From Rhodococcus rhodnii (GTDB taxonomy: Bacteria > Actinomycetota > Actinomycetes > Mycobacteriales > Pseudonocardiaceae), in NCBI GenBank assembly GCA_000720375.1, contig JOAA01000055.1, forward strand, positions 1-37,633: a stretch of DNA of 37,633 nucleotides, written 5' to 3'. The notes below the pieces were generated by a model. That model worked only from the letters and a program-made list of their open reading frames with translations, searched no databases and was not told the origin of the DNA. Below are positions 22,988-30,801 of this stretch, piece after piece (positions within the stretch are counted from its first letter, which is position 1; each line of letters starts with the position of its first letter). A program made the translations under genes and the position numbers.

Positions 22988-24664
22988 TCACATCATCTGC
23001 AGGACAAGGTGGGCACGGTCGAGCTTGCCGTGCGGGTTCAGCGGGAACACTTCGGTGGCGATGACTCGGTCCGGGACCATGTACGCGGGCAGGCTCCGGC
23101 CAAGCTCGAGCCGCAGCCACGGTTCGTCCACTGTGGTGCCCTCAATGAACAACGCCAGGCCTGCATTCCCCTTGTCTCCGGGGATCCGGGCCGCAACGGT
23201 CCGGACGCCGAGCAACCGTGTGGCGGCGTGCTCGATCTCGCCAAGCTCGATCCGGTAGCCGCGGATTTTGACCTGCCCGTCCAGGCGGCCGCGGTGGTGC
23301 AGCACTCCTTCGGCCCACTCCCCCAGGTCGCCGGTCCGGTACCAGCTGCGGCCGCCCTGGACGATCAGTTTGTCTTTGTCCAGCGCGGGATCCGCGTAGC
23401 CGTCGAACACCTGAGGGCCGGCGACGAGCAGCTCGCCTTCGTCGCTGAGTTCGATGTCGGCGCCGGACGTCGGCGTACCGATCGGCAGGATCGGGTGGTC
23501 GGGAATGGGATCGGCCGGTGTCAGCCGGTAGGTGCTGACCCACACCGTCGTCTCTGTCGGGCCGTACACGTTGTCGATGATCGCGTTCGGCGCGGCGGCA
23601 CGAGCCAGGGCGACGGTCTTGCCGCGCAACGGTTCCCCGCCGATCACCACGTGCCGCAGCCCGGACAGCGAGCCGGGCGCCAGGGTGCCCGCCGCGGCCG
23701 CCGCCTCGATCAGGCTCGGCGTGCACGCCCACACTGTGACGCCGTGCTTGGCGATCGTTCCCGCCGGGTTGAGCGCGTGCACTCGGGGAACGACCGCCAG
23801 CGCACTGCCTGTGCTCCACGCGCCCCACATCTCGAACACCGAGAAGTCGAAGGTCAGCCCGTGACATTGGGAGAAGACCTCGCCAGGGCCGGTCCTGAAC
23901 GTGGGAAGCGCGGCGGTCAGGAACGCCGCCACGTTGCCGTGGGTGATGCGGACTCCCTTGGGCCGACCGGTCGATCCGGAGGTGAAAAGGAGGTAGGCGG
24001 GGGTGTCCGCGGTGGCTGGGCGTGGGACAAAACCGCCCGTGTCTGGCATCGCGTGAGCATCGACCACTGGCACCCCGGACATCGCGGCCAGCTGATCTTC
24101 GAGAGGTTTCTCGCCGCGTGGTTCGGTGTGCACGACGCAGCGGGCGCCGGCTTGACGAACGATGTCGGCGTTGCGGTCGGGTGGGAAGTCCATCGACAAC
24201 GGCACGATCGTGGCGCCCGCGTAGAGCACTCCCAGGTAGGCGCCGTACGTGGCGATCTCCCGTTCGCCGAGCACGGCGACAACCCCGCCCGCGCCGATGG
24301 CCGAAGCCAAGGCGGCGGCACGCGCCGCGGTCTCGGCGTAGGTCATCGTGCCTGTGTTGTCCACCAGGCAGGGCTCGTCCGGGTAACGGCTTGCCACTTC
24401 GGCGAACCGTGCGCCCAACCCCACACTTGTTCTCGCGACGAGCTTCCACAACGACCGTGGGGTACGGAAAGCGCGCTCGTCGAAGGCGGGAGGATCGATG
24501 CCGTACCGCGACACCAGCTTGCTGCTCAACGCCAACGTGCTCAGCGAGGTCAGGCCGTAGTGCGCCAGCGGGGTGTCAGGTTCCAGCGATGACGTGTGAT
24601 CGCACAACGCCAGTTCGTCCAGGAGCAGCTCCTCGAACTCGGCGCTCCAGGGTTTCTGGATCAC
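22988..24664 (-). CDS. Carrier protein-adenylation didomain protein (NRPS type, reversed order)
   Basis: The GTG at 24664 overlaps the cyclase stop (GTGA), giving 558 residues. Residues 8-60 are a carrier domain with Ser40 in GLTSLS as phosphopantetheine site. Residues about 80-555 are an adenylation domain: A3 FTSGSTGRPKG (227-237), A4 FDFSVFEMW, A5 VYGPTETT, A7 YRTGDLG, A8 GRLDGQVKIRGYRIELGEIE, A10 PHGKLDR. It activates an amino or related acid as an adenylate and can load it on its own carrier. My reading of the pocket residues is roughly D-F-F-A-V-I-V-V-W-K, which I cannot match to a known substrate. No condensation or thioesterase domain is present. Translational coupling to the cyclase argues for a shared pathway. 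Confidence 0.88.
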   Translation of the reverse strand: MIQKPWSAEFEELLLDELALCDHTSSLEPDTPLAHYGLTSLSTLALSSKLVSRYGIDPPAFDERAFRTPRSLWKLVARTSVGLGARFAEVASRYPDEPCLVDNTGTMTYAETAARAAALASAIGAGGVVAVLGEREIATYGAYLGVLYAGATIVPLSMDFPPDRNADIVRQAGARCVVHTEPRGEKPLEDQLAAMSGVPVVDAHAMPDTGGFVPRPATADTPAYLLFTSGSTGRPKGVRITHGNVAAFLTAALPTFRTGPGEVFSQCHGLTFDFSVFEMWGAWSTGSALAVVPRVHALNPAGTIAKHGVTVWACTPSLIEAAAAAGTLAPGSLSGLRHVVIGGEPLRGKTVALARAAAPNAIIDNVYGPTETTVWVSTYRLTPADPIPDHPILPIGTPTSGADIELSDEGELLVAGPQVFDGYADPALDKDKLIVQGGRSWYRTGDLGEWAEGVLHHRGRLDGQVKIRGYRIELGEIEHAATRLLGVRTVAARIPGDKGNAGLALFIEGTTVDEPWLRLELGRSLPAYMVPDRVIATEVFPLNPHGKLDRAHLVLQMM

Positions 24665-26445
24665 GAGGTCACCGCCCAGCGCGGCTGGTCGAACGTGTCC
24701 GGCCTGGTCCCGGTGCTGCTGCGGTAGCGCGCAAGCGCTTGCAGGGCATAGCCGTTCGCGGTGTGGTCGTGCCGGTACAACAGCTCGAGGAAGTAGACGC
24801 CGAGCAGGCTCGACTGCCACAGCCCGTCAGCTCCCCGGTTGTCGACGAGCCAACGAGCGCCGCGGGCGAGCGTTGGTGCGTACGCCGTGACGCCTGCCGC
24901 GCACAATCCCAACAAAGCCATCGCCGTTTCCTCCACAGTGGAGTGACCGCGGCCGAGCGCGTCGCCCCAGCCGCCGTCGTCGTTCTGGTTGAGCCGCAAC
25001 CACGACACGCAGCGCCGGGCGACCGTGCTGTCGCCCAGGCCGGCGTCGCCCAGAGCGCGCAGCACCGATCCCGTGCCGCACACCTGCCCGAGGTACCACT
25101 TGTTCTCGATGGCGCCGTCCGCGCGCTGGACTTTCGCGAACCACGCGTACGCCTTGCGCAACGGCTCGTCGTCCGCGCGGCAGCGGCCGGACAACGCCAG
25201 CGCGGAGAACGCCTCCGCGGACATCACCGCGCAGGGGCCGTAGAGCACCTTCGGCGACCGGGCCTTGCCGACCATGGCGAACGACGGGTCCATCGTGGCG
25301 ATCCGGCCCACCTGCGCGAAACAGCTCCACGAGCCGTCGTAGTTCTGTTGGCGCAGTAGCCATTCGGTGCCATGCCGCACCTGGTTGTCTTCAATGCCAG
25401 CACCATCGCCGGCCAACGCAATCACCGCGTCACCGGTGTTGCCGCTGTTGGGCCACCCCGACGGCAACCCCCAACCCCAGCCACCGGAAGGTGCGCCGGT
25501 CCAGATGAACTCCTCGTCGCGCTGCGCGGAACGGATCCACTCGACCGCCTTGGTGACGCGTGCGTCGTCGCCGAGTCCCGCGTGCTGCAGGCCGGTCGTG
25601 ATGAAGTTGGTCGCGTCCACCTCGAGGTCGCGGGTGACTGCCCAGCCGCCCTCCGGCTTGATGGTCGCGCGGAAGTAGTTCAGGCAGTGGCGCACGATGT
25701 CCGGGCGCTGTCTGGCGATGGTGAGTCCAATGCAGACGTTCGCCGACATCATCGGCGACTCCACGAAACCGCCGTCCGGGCCTTCGAAACCCATCAGCCC
25801 GGCCAGGTATTCGATCGCCTTCGGTGTCGCGGCTTTGTTGAGCACGGTACGGATCCGCCCGCCGGGCATCAGGGCGGCGCACATCAGCCCCCACGACAGC
25901 GCGGTGGGCATCGCGAAGGTCAGCTTGCGGCGCAACGGCGCGGGCAGCAGGGCCAGTTCGATGGGGCAGCGCAGCAGGCCCTCGTCGTTCATCAGCCCGG
26001 CCAGCACGAGGTAGAAGTGCACGAGCACAGTCAGCGAGCACTGCTCGACATCCCGGATCGCCGCTGTACCACCGAATTCCTCGACTTTGGCCCATCCGCG
26101 CCGGATCTGTTCGGCGGCCTCGTCCGGCGCGATCAGCGCCAGCGCGGCCACCGAGAGCGCGGTGCCGTTCAGCGTCGGCTCGGTGTCCACGTCGTCACCC
26201 CAGCCACCGTCCGCGCTTTGGGTACGCAGCAAGAAGTCCAGGCCTCGCCGGATGAGGTCCTGGCAGGCATGCGGATCCGCGAGGTGCATCGCGATCAGCA
26301 CGTCGGCGGTGGCGCCGGGGCTGGCCGAAAGCCGCCCCTCCCAGCTGCCGTCGGAGCGTTGCAGGGCGAACAACGCCTCCACGGTGTGGGCCAGGGCGTG
26401 GTCCAGTTCGCCGGGCGGGAGGATCGGATCGAGGCTCATCGTCAC
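24661..26445 (-). CDS. Squalene-hopene-cyclase-like class II terpene cyclase without DxDD
   Basis: The GTG at 26445 lies 7 bases after GGAG; an ATG two codons later is in frame. The 594 residues (SHC is about 630) form the alpha-alpha barrel with many QW motifs (GSWEGRL, GGWGDD, GGWAVTRD, GGWGWG, GSWSCF, GGWGDA, DGLWQ). The C-terminal part aligns well with SHC (CGTGSVLRAL, STVEETAMAL, LLYRH). At the place of the catalytic DxDD, between GGWGWG and the next helix, it reads GWPNSGNTGDAVIAL (residues 330-344), so the acidic motif is replaced. EVDATN earlier aligns with the SPVWDT motif and is not the DxDD. It probably cyclises a polyprene or its epoxide. It is divergent from an epoxidase-like gene and coupled to the carrier-adenylation gene. 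Confidence 0.85.
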   Translation of the reverse strand: MTMSLDPILPPGELDHALAHTVEALFALQRSDGSWEGRLSASPGATADVLIAMHLADPHACQDLIRRGLDFLLRTQSADGGWGDDVDTEPTLNGTALSVAALALIAPDEAAEQIRRGWAKVEEFGGTAAIRDVEQCSLTVLVHFYLVLAGLMNDEGLLRCPIELALLPAPLRRKLTFAMPTALSWGLMCAALMPGGRIRTVLNKAATPKAIEYLAGLMGFEGPDGGFVESPMMSANVCIGLTIARQRPDIVRHCLNYFRATIKPEGGWAVTRDLEVDATNFITTGLQHAGLGDDARVTKAVEWIRSAQRDEEFIWTGAPSGGWGWGLPSGWPNSGNTGDAVIALAGDGAGIEDNQVRHGTEWLLRQQNYDGSWSCFAQVGRIATMDPSFAMVGKARSPKVLYGPCAVMSAEAFSALALSGRCRADDEPLRKAYAWFAKVQRADGAIENKWYLGQVCGTGSVLRALGDAGLGDSTVARRCVSWLRLNQNDDGGWGDALGRGHSTVEETAMALLGLCAAGVTAYAPTLARGARWLVDNRGADGLWQSSLLGVYFLELLYRHDHTANGYALQALARYRSSTGTRPDTFDQPRWAVTS

Positions 26446-26538
26446 TCGCTTTCTCCACCTGGGCATGCGGGAAAGGCGGAAAAGGGATGTATGGCCGGAT
26501 TTGCCTGGAAAAGGACACAGGCGTGGCCCGCGATCAGC

Positions 26539-26597
26539 GTGACACGGACACGTTCGCGCGGTCAACCCCGTTTGACGGTTCCGCGAGCCCGTGTCAC
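26539..26597. promoter_or_regulatory. Nested dyad in the divergent cyclase/epoxidase promoter
   Basis: GTGACACGG (26539-26547) and CCGTGTCAC (26589-26597) are perfect 9-bp inverted arms. Inside them GTCAA (26561-26565) and TTGAC (26572-26576) form a second dyad with almost the same centre (26568-26569). A weaker TCGCG/CGCGA pair lies between. The site sits in the 195-bp region shared by the two divergent genes and could bind one regulator that controls both. Confidence 0.55.
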
Positions 26598-26640
26598 CCT
26601 GCCCGCAGGGGAATTCTTTCTTTGAGCAGGGAGTTTTCGC

Positions 26641-27939
26641 GTGCGCGATTACGACGTTGTCATGTGCGGAGCGGGTGCCGGCGGGTTGACCGCGGCAATT
26701 CTGCTGGGAATGCAGAACCGTCGGGTATTGCTGGTCGACAAACTCACCGACACGGTGGAAACCTTCAAAGGCGAGCTCCTGCAGCCCGGCTCATTGGCCA
26801 CTCTGGATTCGATCGGCGCATTGGAGACATTGCGGCACGCCGGAGCCCGGCGCATCGACCGGCTGGTCAGTGCCGGTGAGGACGGCGCGGAGCTGTGCGC
26901 GATGGACTACCGATGGCTGCCCAGCGCGTACGACCACTGCCTGACCCACACGTACAAGGGAATCCTGGACAACTTGATCGGCCATCTGCCGCCAGGCGTC
27001 GAGTTCCGCCGCGGGGTCGCGGTCGAGCGCGCGATACGTGACGGCAAGGGCCGCGTGACCGGCGTCGTGCTGCGTGGACACGGCGAGGTGTCCGCGGGAA
27101 TGGTCGTCGCGGCGGACGGACACGCGTCCAAGCTGCGCGGCCAGGTCGGGATCGAGGTCGACACGACACCGTACGACCACCAGGTCGTGGCGATCGACCT
27201 GGCCGGAGTGCCGGAGCTGGCGCACCAGGCCACCACGACGATCACCCGCGAAGGAATGCGGGTGATGTACCCGATGCCGGACGGCGGCGGGCGGCTGTAC
27301 CTGCAGGTGGCCAGGGGTTTGGTGAACCGGATCGGCAAGCCGGGACTGGCCGCGTGGGTGGACCAGGCCGTCGCCGCGTGCCCGACCGTGACGCCGATCG
27401 CCGAGGCCGTCCGCGGCGGCGTCCCGACCTGCCGGGTGCTCTCCGCGCGCCGCTTCGTCGCGCCCGTTTTCCACGGTGCCGGGATGCCGTTGATCGGCGA
27501 CGCGGCGCACGCCGTGCACCCCATGGCAGGCCAGGGCATGAACGCCGCGATCGCGGACGCGGTACGGCTCGCCGACGCGTTCCGGGACATTTCGACCACC
27601 GATCCGGCAGGGGTCGATGCCGCGCTGAACGAATACGACCGGATTCGCCGGCCCGAGCTGAAAACAATCGCGGAATTCAGTCACCGGTTCGCGGAAATGT
27701 TCACCACGGCCGTCGGGACTTTCCGGTACGCGCGCAGTAAGTACATTCTTTCCTGCCACGGCCGGAACCGCCGGTTGTGCTACAAGATCATGCACAATAT
27801 TTCCGGTCTTGGGTATCAGAAATTCACCGTGCTGGACCGGTTGCAGCAGCTGGGTTGGCCGGACCGGGCGGCCGATCGGTTGCCCGTCCGTCAAGCCGAT
27901 GTGGACACACGTGTTGAGGCCACATTGGACCCGCGTTGA
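26641..27939 (+). CDS. FAD-dependent monooxygenase, squalene-epoxidase-like
   Basis: The GTG at 26641 follows GGGAG by 7-8 bases; 432 residues. The N-terminal FAD motif is [15 protein letters not shown] (about 6-20). GELLQPGS (44-51) corresponds to the GExLQPGG motif of squalene monooxygenases. The second FAD motif is [20 protein letters not shown], near residue 285. A group A flavoprotein of this kind uses NAD(P)H and O2, and with this signature most likely makes a terminal epoxide on a polyprenyl chain. A geranylgeranyl-reductase-like or hydroxylase role is an alternative. It diverges from the cyclase gene over a shared promoter and precedes ispH by 43 bases. Confidence 0.82.
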   Translation: MRDYDVVMCGAGAGGLTAAILLGMQNRRVLLVDKLTDTVETFKGELLQPGSLATLDSIGALETLRHAGARRIDRLVSAGEDGAELCAMDYRWLPSAYDHCLTHTYKGILDNLIGHLPPGVEFRRGVAVERAIRDGKGRVTGVVLRGHGEVSAGMVVAADGHASKLRGQVGIEVDTTPYDHQVVAIDLAGVPELAHQATTTITREGMRVMYPMPDGGGRLYLQVARGLVNRIGKPGLAAWVDQAVAACPTVTPIAEAVRGGVPTCRVLSARRFVAPVFHGAGMPLIGDAAHAVHPMAGQGMNAAIADAVRLADAFRDISTTDPAGVDAALNEYDRIRRPELKTIAEFSHRFAEMFTTAVGTFRYARSKYILSCHGRNRRLCYKIMHNISGLGYQKFTVLDRLQQLGWPDRAADRLPVRQADVDTRVEATLDPR

Positions 27940-27982
27940 GGACGGTCGTCCCGGCCGCGGCCGTCGCCATACGTTCGCTGCC

Positions 27983-28912
27983 ATGAAACAGGTGTTGCTG
28001 GCCAGCCCGCGCGGGTACTGCGCCGGGGTGGATCGCGCCGTACGAGCCGTCGAGACCGCGTTGCAGCGCCACGGCGCGCCGGTCTACGTGCGCAAGCAGA
28101 TCGTGCACAACACGCACGTGGTGCGCCGCCTGGAGCGGCTCGGCGCGATATTCGTCGACGAGGTCAGCGAGGTGCCGTCCGGAGCGGTCACAGTGTTCTC
28201 CGCGCACGGCGTCTCCCCTGCGGTGCACGAAGCCGCTGCGGAGCGCTCGTTGCGCACCATCGACGCGACCTGCCCGCTGGTCACCAAGGTGCACCGCGAG
28301 GCGGTACGGGCCGCGGCTCGCGGCGACCAAATCCTGCTGATCGGCCACCACGGGCACGAGGAAGTCGAGGGCACCAGCGGTGAGGCGCCCGCTGACACGA
28401 TCGTGGTGGACGGTCCGGACGCCGTGGCCAGGCTGGAGGTGCGCGACCCATCCCGGGTGACCTGGCTGTCGCAGACCACGCTGTCGGTCACCGAGACCCA
28501 GCAGACCGTTCAACTGCTACGGGAACGGTTCCCACAGCTGTCCGACCCGCCGAGCGACGACATCTGCTACGCCACCCAGAACCGCCAGGAGGCGGTCGCC
28601 GAACTGGCCGCGCGCGCCGAACTGGTGCTCGTCGTCGGCTCCGCGAACTCGTCCAATTCGGTGCGGCTGGTGGAGGTCGCGCTGGACGCGGGTGCTCCCG
28701 CCGCGTACCTCGTCGAGGACGCCACGGTGATCGATCCCGCCTGGCTGGACGGTGTCCGGACGGTCGGGGTGACCAGTGGCGCGTCCGTTCCGGAGGATCT
28801 GGTGGAGCAGGTGCTCGACCTGCTGGCCGGGCACGGCTTCGGCGACGTGCACGAGCTGCGTACGGTCGAGGAGAAGCTCAGTTTCGCGCCACCGCGCGAG
28901 CTGCGGTCGTAA
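27983..28912 (+). CDS. ispH: 4-hydroxy-3-methylbut-2-enyl diphosphate reductase
   Basis: The enzyme makes IPP and DMAPP in the last step of the MEP pathway with a [4Fe-4S] cluster. The three cluster cysteines are visible at residues 13 ([12 protein letters not shown]), 97 ([10 protein letters not shown]) and 195 ([11 protein letters not shown]). The catalytic Glu126 lies in [11 protein letters not shown]. The length of 309 residues is normal. The ATG at 27983 is chosen because the longer frame overlaps the flavoprotein gene. It follows the epoxidase-like gene in the same direction, and ispG ends the window. Their presence with a terpene cyclase suggests a cluster-specific copy that boosts precursor supply. 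Confidence 0.96.
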   Translation: MKQVLLASPRGYCAGVDRAVRAVETALQRHGAPVYVRKQIVHNTHVVRRLERLGAIFVDEVSEVPSGAVTVFSAHGVSPAVHEAAAERSLRTIDATCPLVTKVHREAVRAAARGDQILLIGHHGHEEVEGTSGEAPADTIVVDGPDAVARLEVRDPSRVTWLSQTTLSVTETQQTVQLLRERFPQLSDPPSDDICYATQNRQEAVAELAARAELVLVVGSANSSNSVRLVEVALDAGAPAAYLVEDATVIDPAWLDGVRTVGVTSGASVPEDLVEQVLDLLAGHGFGDVHELRTVEEKLSFAPPRELRS

Positions 28913-28942
28913 CACGCAGGTCAGGCCGTTAATCTGCCAATC

Positions 28943-30136
28943 ATGGAGGCGATGAGGGCCGTGCAGGCCGTCGTGTCCGGTGAAGGACGGTCCGACAAGC
29001 TCGCCGTGGCCGTGCGCTGGATCGTGCGCGTGGGCCTACTGCTCGTGCTGGCCTACACCGTCGCCGTGACCCCACCGGGGCTCGGCACGCACGGTCTCGC
29101 GGGCCTCAATCTGCTCGGCCTGCTTGTCGGCGCGGCCGGTTGGCTCGGTTGGGGCGCGCTGCGCGACCGGGAGAGCCCGCTGCGATTGATCGCCTTGCCG
29201 ATCGGGGTGGTCGGCGGCGCATTGCTCGTGCCAGGGACGGCCGGCTCGGACGTCGGCGTGATCCTGGTCTGCCTTGTGGTGCTGGCCGCGGCCAGCGCGC
29301 TGGAGCCGGGCCCCGCCGCGGTGCTCGCTGTGGTCGCGATCGTGGCGCTCGCCCTCGCCGAACGGTTCTGGGACAACCTGCTGCCCGGCGGATTCGCGGT
29401 CCTCGCCGTAGCGGCTTCCTACCTGGGCGGGATCGTGCGCCGCCAGCGCAAGCTGCACCACGCGCAGACCGAGCTGCTGCTGGTGGAGACCCAGGTCGCG
29501 AAGGAGGAGCAAGCCCGCGCTGCGGCGCTGGACGAGCGGGCGCGGATCGCCCGCGAGATCCACGACGTCCTGGCCCATTCCCTCGGCGGCTTGATCGTGC
29601 AGCTGGAGGCGGCGGACGCACTGCTGGAAAAGGTACCGGGCGCGGACAAGGCACGATCTTGCGTCGTGCGCGCACGCAGCCTGGCAGGCGAAGGACTGAC
29701 CGAGACCCGCCGGGCGGTCAGCGCGTTGCGCGGCGACAAGCGGTCGCTGCCGGAGTTCCTGACCACGCTGGTCGAGGACTATCAGGCCGACGTGGACGTG
29801 CCCGTCTCCCTTGACCTGCCCGCCGAGCAAGTGGAGTTGCGGCCCGAGGTGACATTGGCGCTGCAGCGCCTCAGCCAAGAGGCGATGACAAACGTACGCA
29901 GGCACGCCCCAGGCGCGCCGGTGGCTATCTCGTTGTCAGTCGACGAGAGCTGGGTCGAGTTGGTCGTGCACAACGGCGAACCCACCAACATGGAGCGCGC
30001 CACGACGGGCGGCGGTTACGGGCTCATCGGTATGCGCGAGCGGATAGAACAGCTGTCGGGCACGCTGGACGCGGCACCCGAGAACCAGGGCTGGACAGTG
30101 CGTACTCGCGTCCCGCTGCGGACCGAAGGAGATTGA
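28943..30136 (+). CDS. Sensor histidine kinase (NarL/HisKA_3 type)
   Basis: The 397-residue protein has about five membrane helices in its first 165 residues with hardly any extracellular domain. A coiled segment and the phosphorylation site ARIAREIHDVLAHSLGG with His207 follow. The C-terminal ATPase part shows LQRLSQEAMTNVRRHAPG (N box) and GGGYGLIGMRERI (G box). It is an intramembrane-sensing kinase of the DesK/NarX-like class common in actinomycetes. It overlaps the response regulator gene (TGATG). It follows ispH by 30 bases, so may be read through from the biosynthetic operon. Confidence 0.93.
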   Translation: MEAMRAVQAVVSGEGRSDKLAVAVRWIVRVGLLLVLAYTVAVTPPGLGTHGLAGLNLLGLLVGAAGWLGWGALRDRESPLRLIALPIGVVGGALLVPGTAGSDVGVILVCLVVLAAASALEPGPAAVLAVVAIVALALAERFWDNLLPGGFAVLAVAASYLGGIVRRQRKLHHAQTELLLVETQVAKEEQARAAALDERARIAREIHDVLAHSLGGLIVQLEAADALLEKVPGADKARSCVVRARSLAGEGLTETRRAVSALRGDKRSLPEFLTTLVEDYQADVDVPVSLDLPAEQVELRPEVTLALQRLSQEAMTNVRRHAPGAPVAISLSVDESWVELVVHNGEPTNMERATTGGGYGLIGMRERIEQLSGTLDAAPENQGWTVRTRVPLRTEGD

Positions 30137-30801
30137 TGGACACCGGGCAGCGACCTTTGCGGGTACTGGTCGCCGACGACCAGACGGCGGTGCGCGAGGG
30201 TCTGGTGACGTTGCTGGAGACGTTCCCCGACATGGAAGTTGTTGGTGCCGCGGCAAACGGCGACGCCGTGCTGGAGATGGTCGCCGCCGACCCGCCGGAC
30301 GTCGTCCTGATGGACCTGCGGATGCCCGGCCGTGACGGGGTCAGCACCACAGCCCAGCTCCGGGCCGATTACCCCTCGGTGAACGTCGTCGTGCTCACGA
30401 CCTACGCCGATGACAGCTCGGTGCGCGACGCCTTGCGCGCGGGAGCGCTCGGGTTTCTCACCAAGGATGCCGGGCGTGCCGACATCGCCCGGGCACTGGC
30501 CGCCGCGGCGTCCGGTCAGTCTGTAATGGACGCTGAGGTGCAGCGGCGGCTGTTGGCCGGTATTTCCGAGGCGCCATCGCCCGTCGAGTCGCACGAAGTG
30601 TTGAGCGGCCGGGAAATCGAGGTGCTGCGGTTGATCGCGACGGGACTGTCCAATCGGGAGATCGCCGGGACGCTGTTCATCGGCGAGGCGACCGTGAAGA
30701 GCCACATCAACCGGATCTTCGCGAAGATCGGCGTACGGGACCGGGCACAAGCGGTGCGGTACGCGTTCCAGCACGGCCTCACCGGCGAACCGCGCGGCTG
30801 A
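30136..30801 (+). CDS. NarL/LuxR-type response regulator
   Basis: The 221-residue protein has a receiver domain with the acidic pair Asp14-Asp15, phospho-acceptor Asp60 (VVLMDLRMPG) and the conserved Lys in LTKDAG. The LuxR-type output HTH lies at about 155-210 (LSGREIEVLRLIATGLSNREIA, EATVKSHINRIFAKIG). The ATG at 30136 is set by AAGGAG and overlaps the kinase stop. It forms a pair with the preceding kinase and may control the exporter or the biosynthetic genes. Its 3' end overlaps the end of the converging ABC transporter gene by 23 bases. Confidence 0.94.
   Translation: MDTGQRPLRVLVADDQTAVREGLVTLLETFPDMEVVGAAANGDAVLEMVAADPPDVVLMDLRMPGRDGVSTTAQLRADYPSVNVVVLTTYADDSSVRDALRAGALGFLTKDAGRADIARALAAAASGQSVMDAEVQRRLLAGISEAPSPVESHEVLSGREIEVLRLIATGLSNREIAGTLFIGEATVKSHINRIFAKIGVRDRAQAVRYAFQHGLTGEPRG

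Noticed and set aside
23009..24592. Long plus-strand open frame of 527 codons
   Set aside because: It is antisense to the carrier-adenylation gene, has shadow composition, and every motif lies on the other strand.
25604..25624. EVDATN in the cyclase as the catalytic DxDD motif
   Set aside because: Alignment with SHC places it at the SPVWDT motif about 55 residues earlier; the true DxDD site is at 25426-25455.
25372..26625. Plus-strand open frame of 417 codons
   Set aside because: Antisense to the terpene cyclase; biased low-complexity composition of GC-rich shadow frames.
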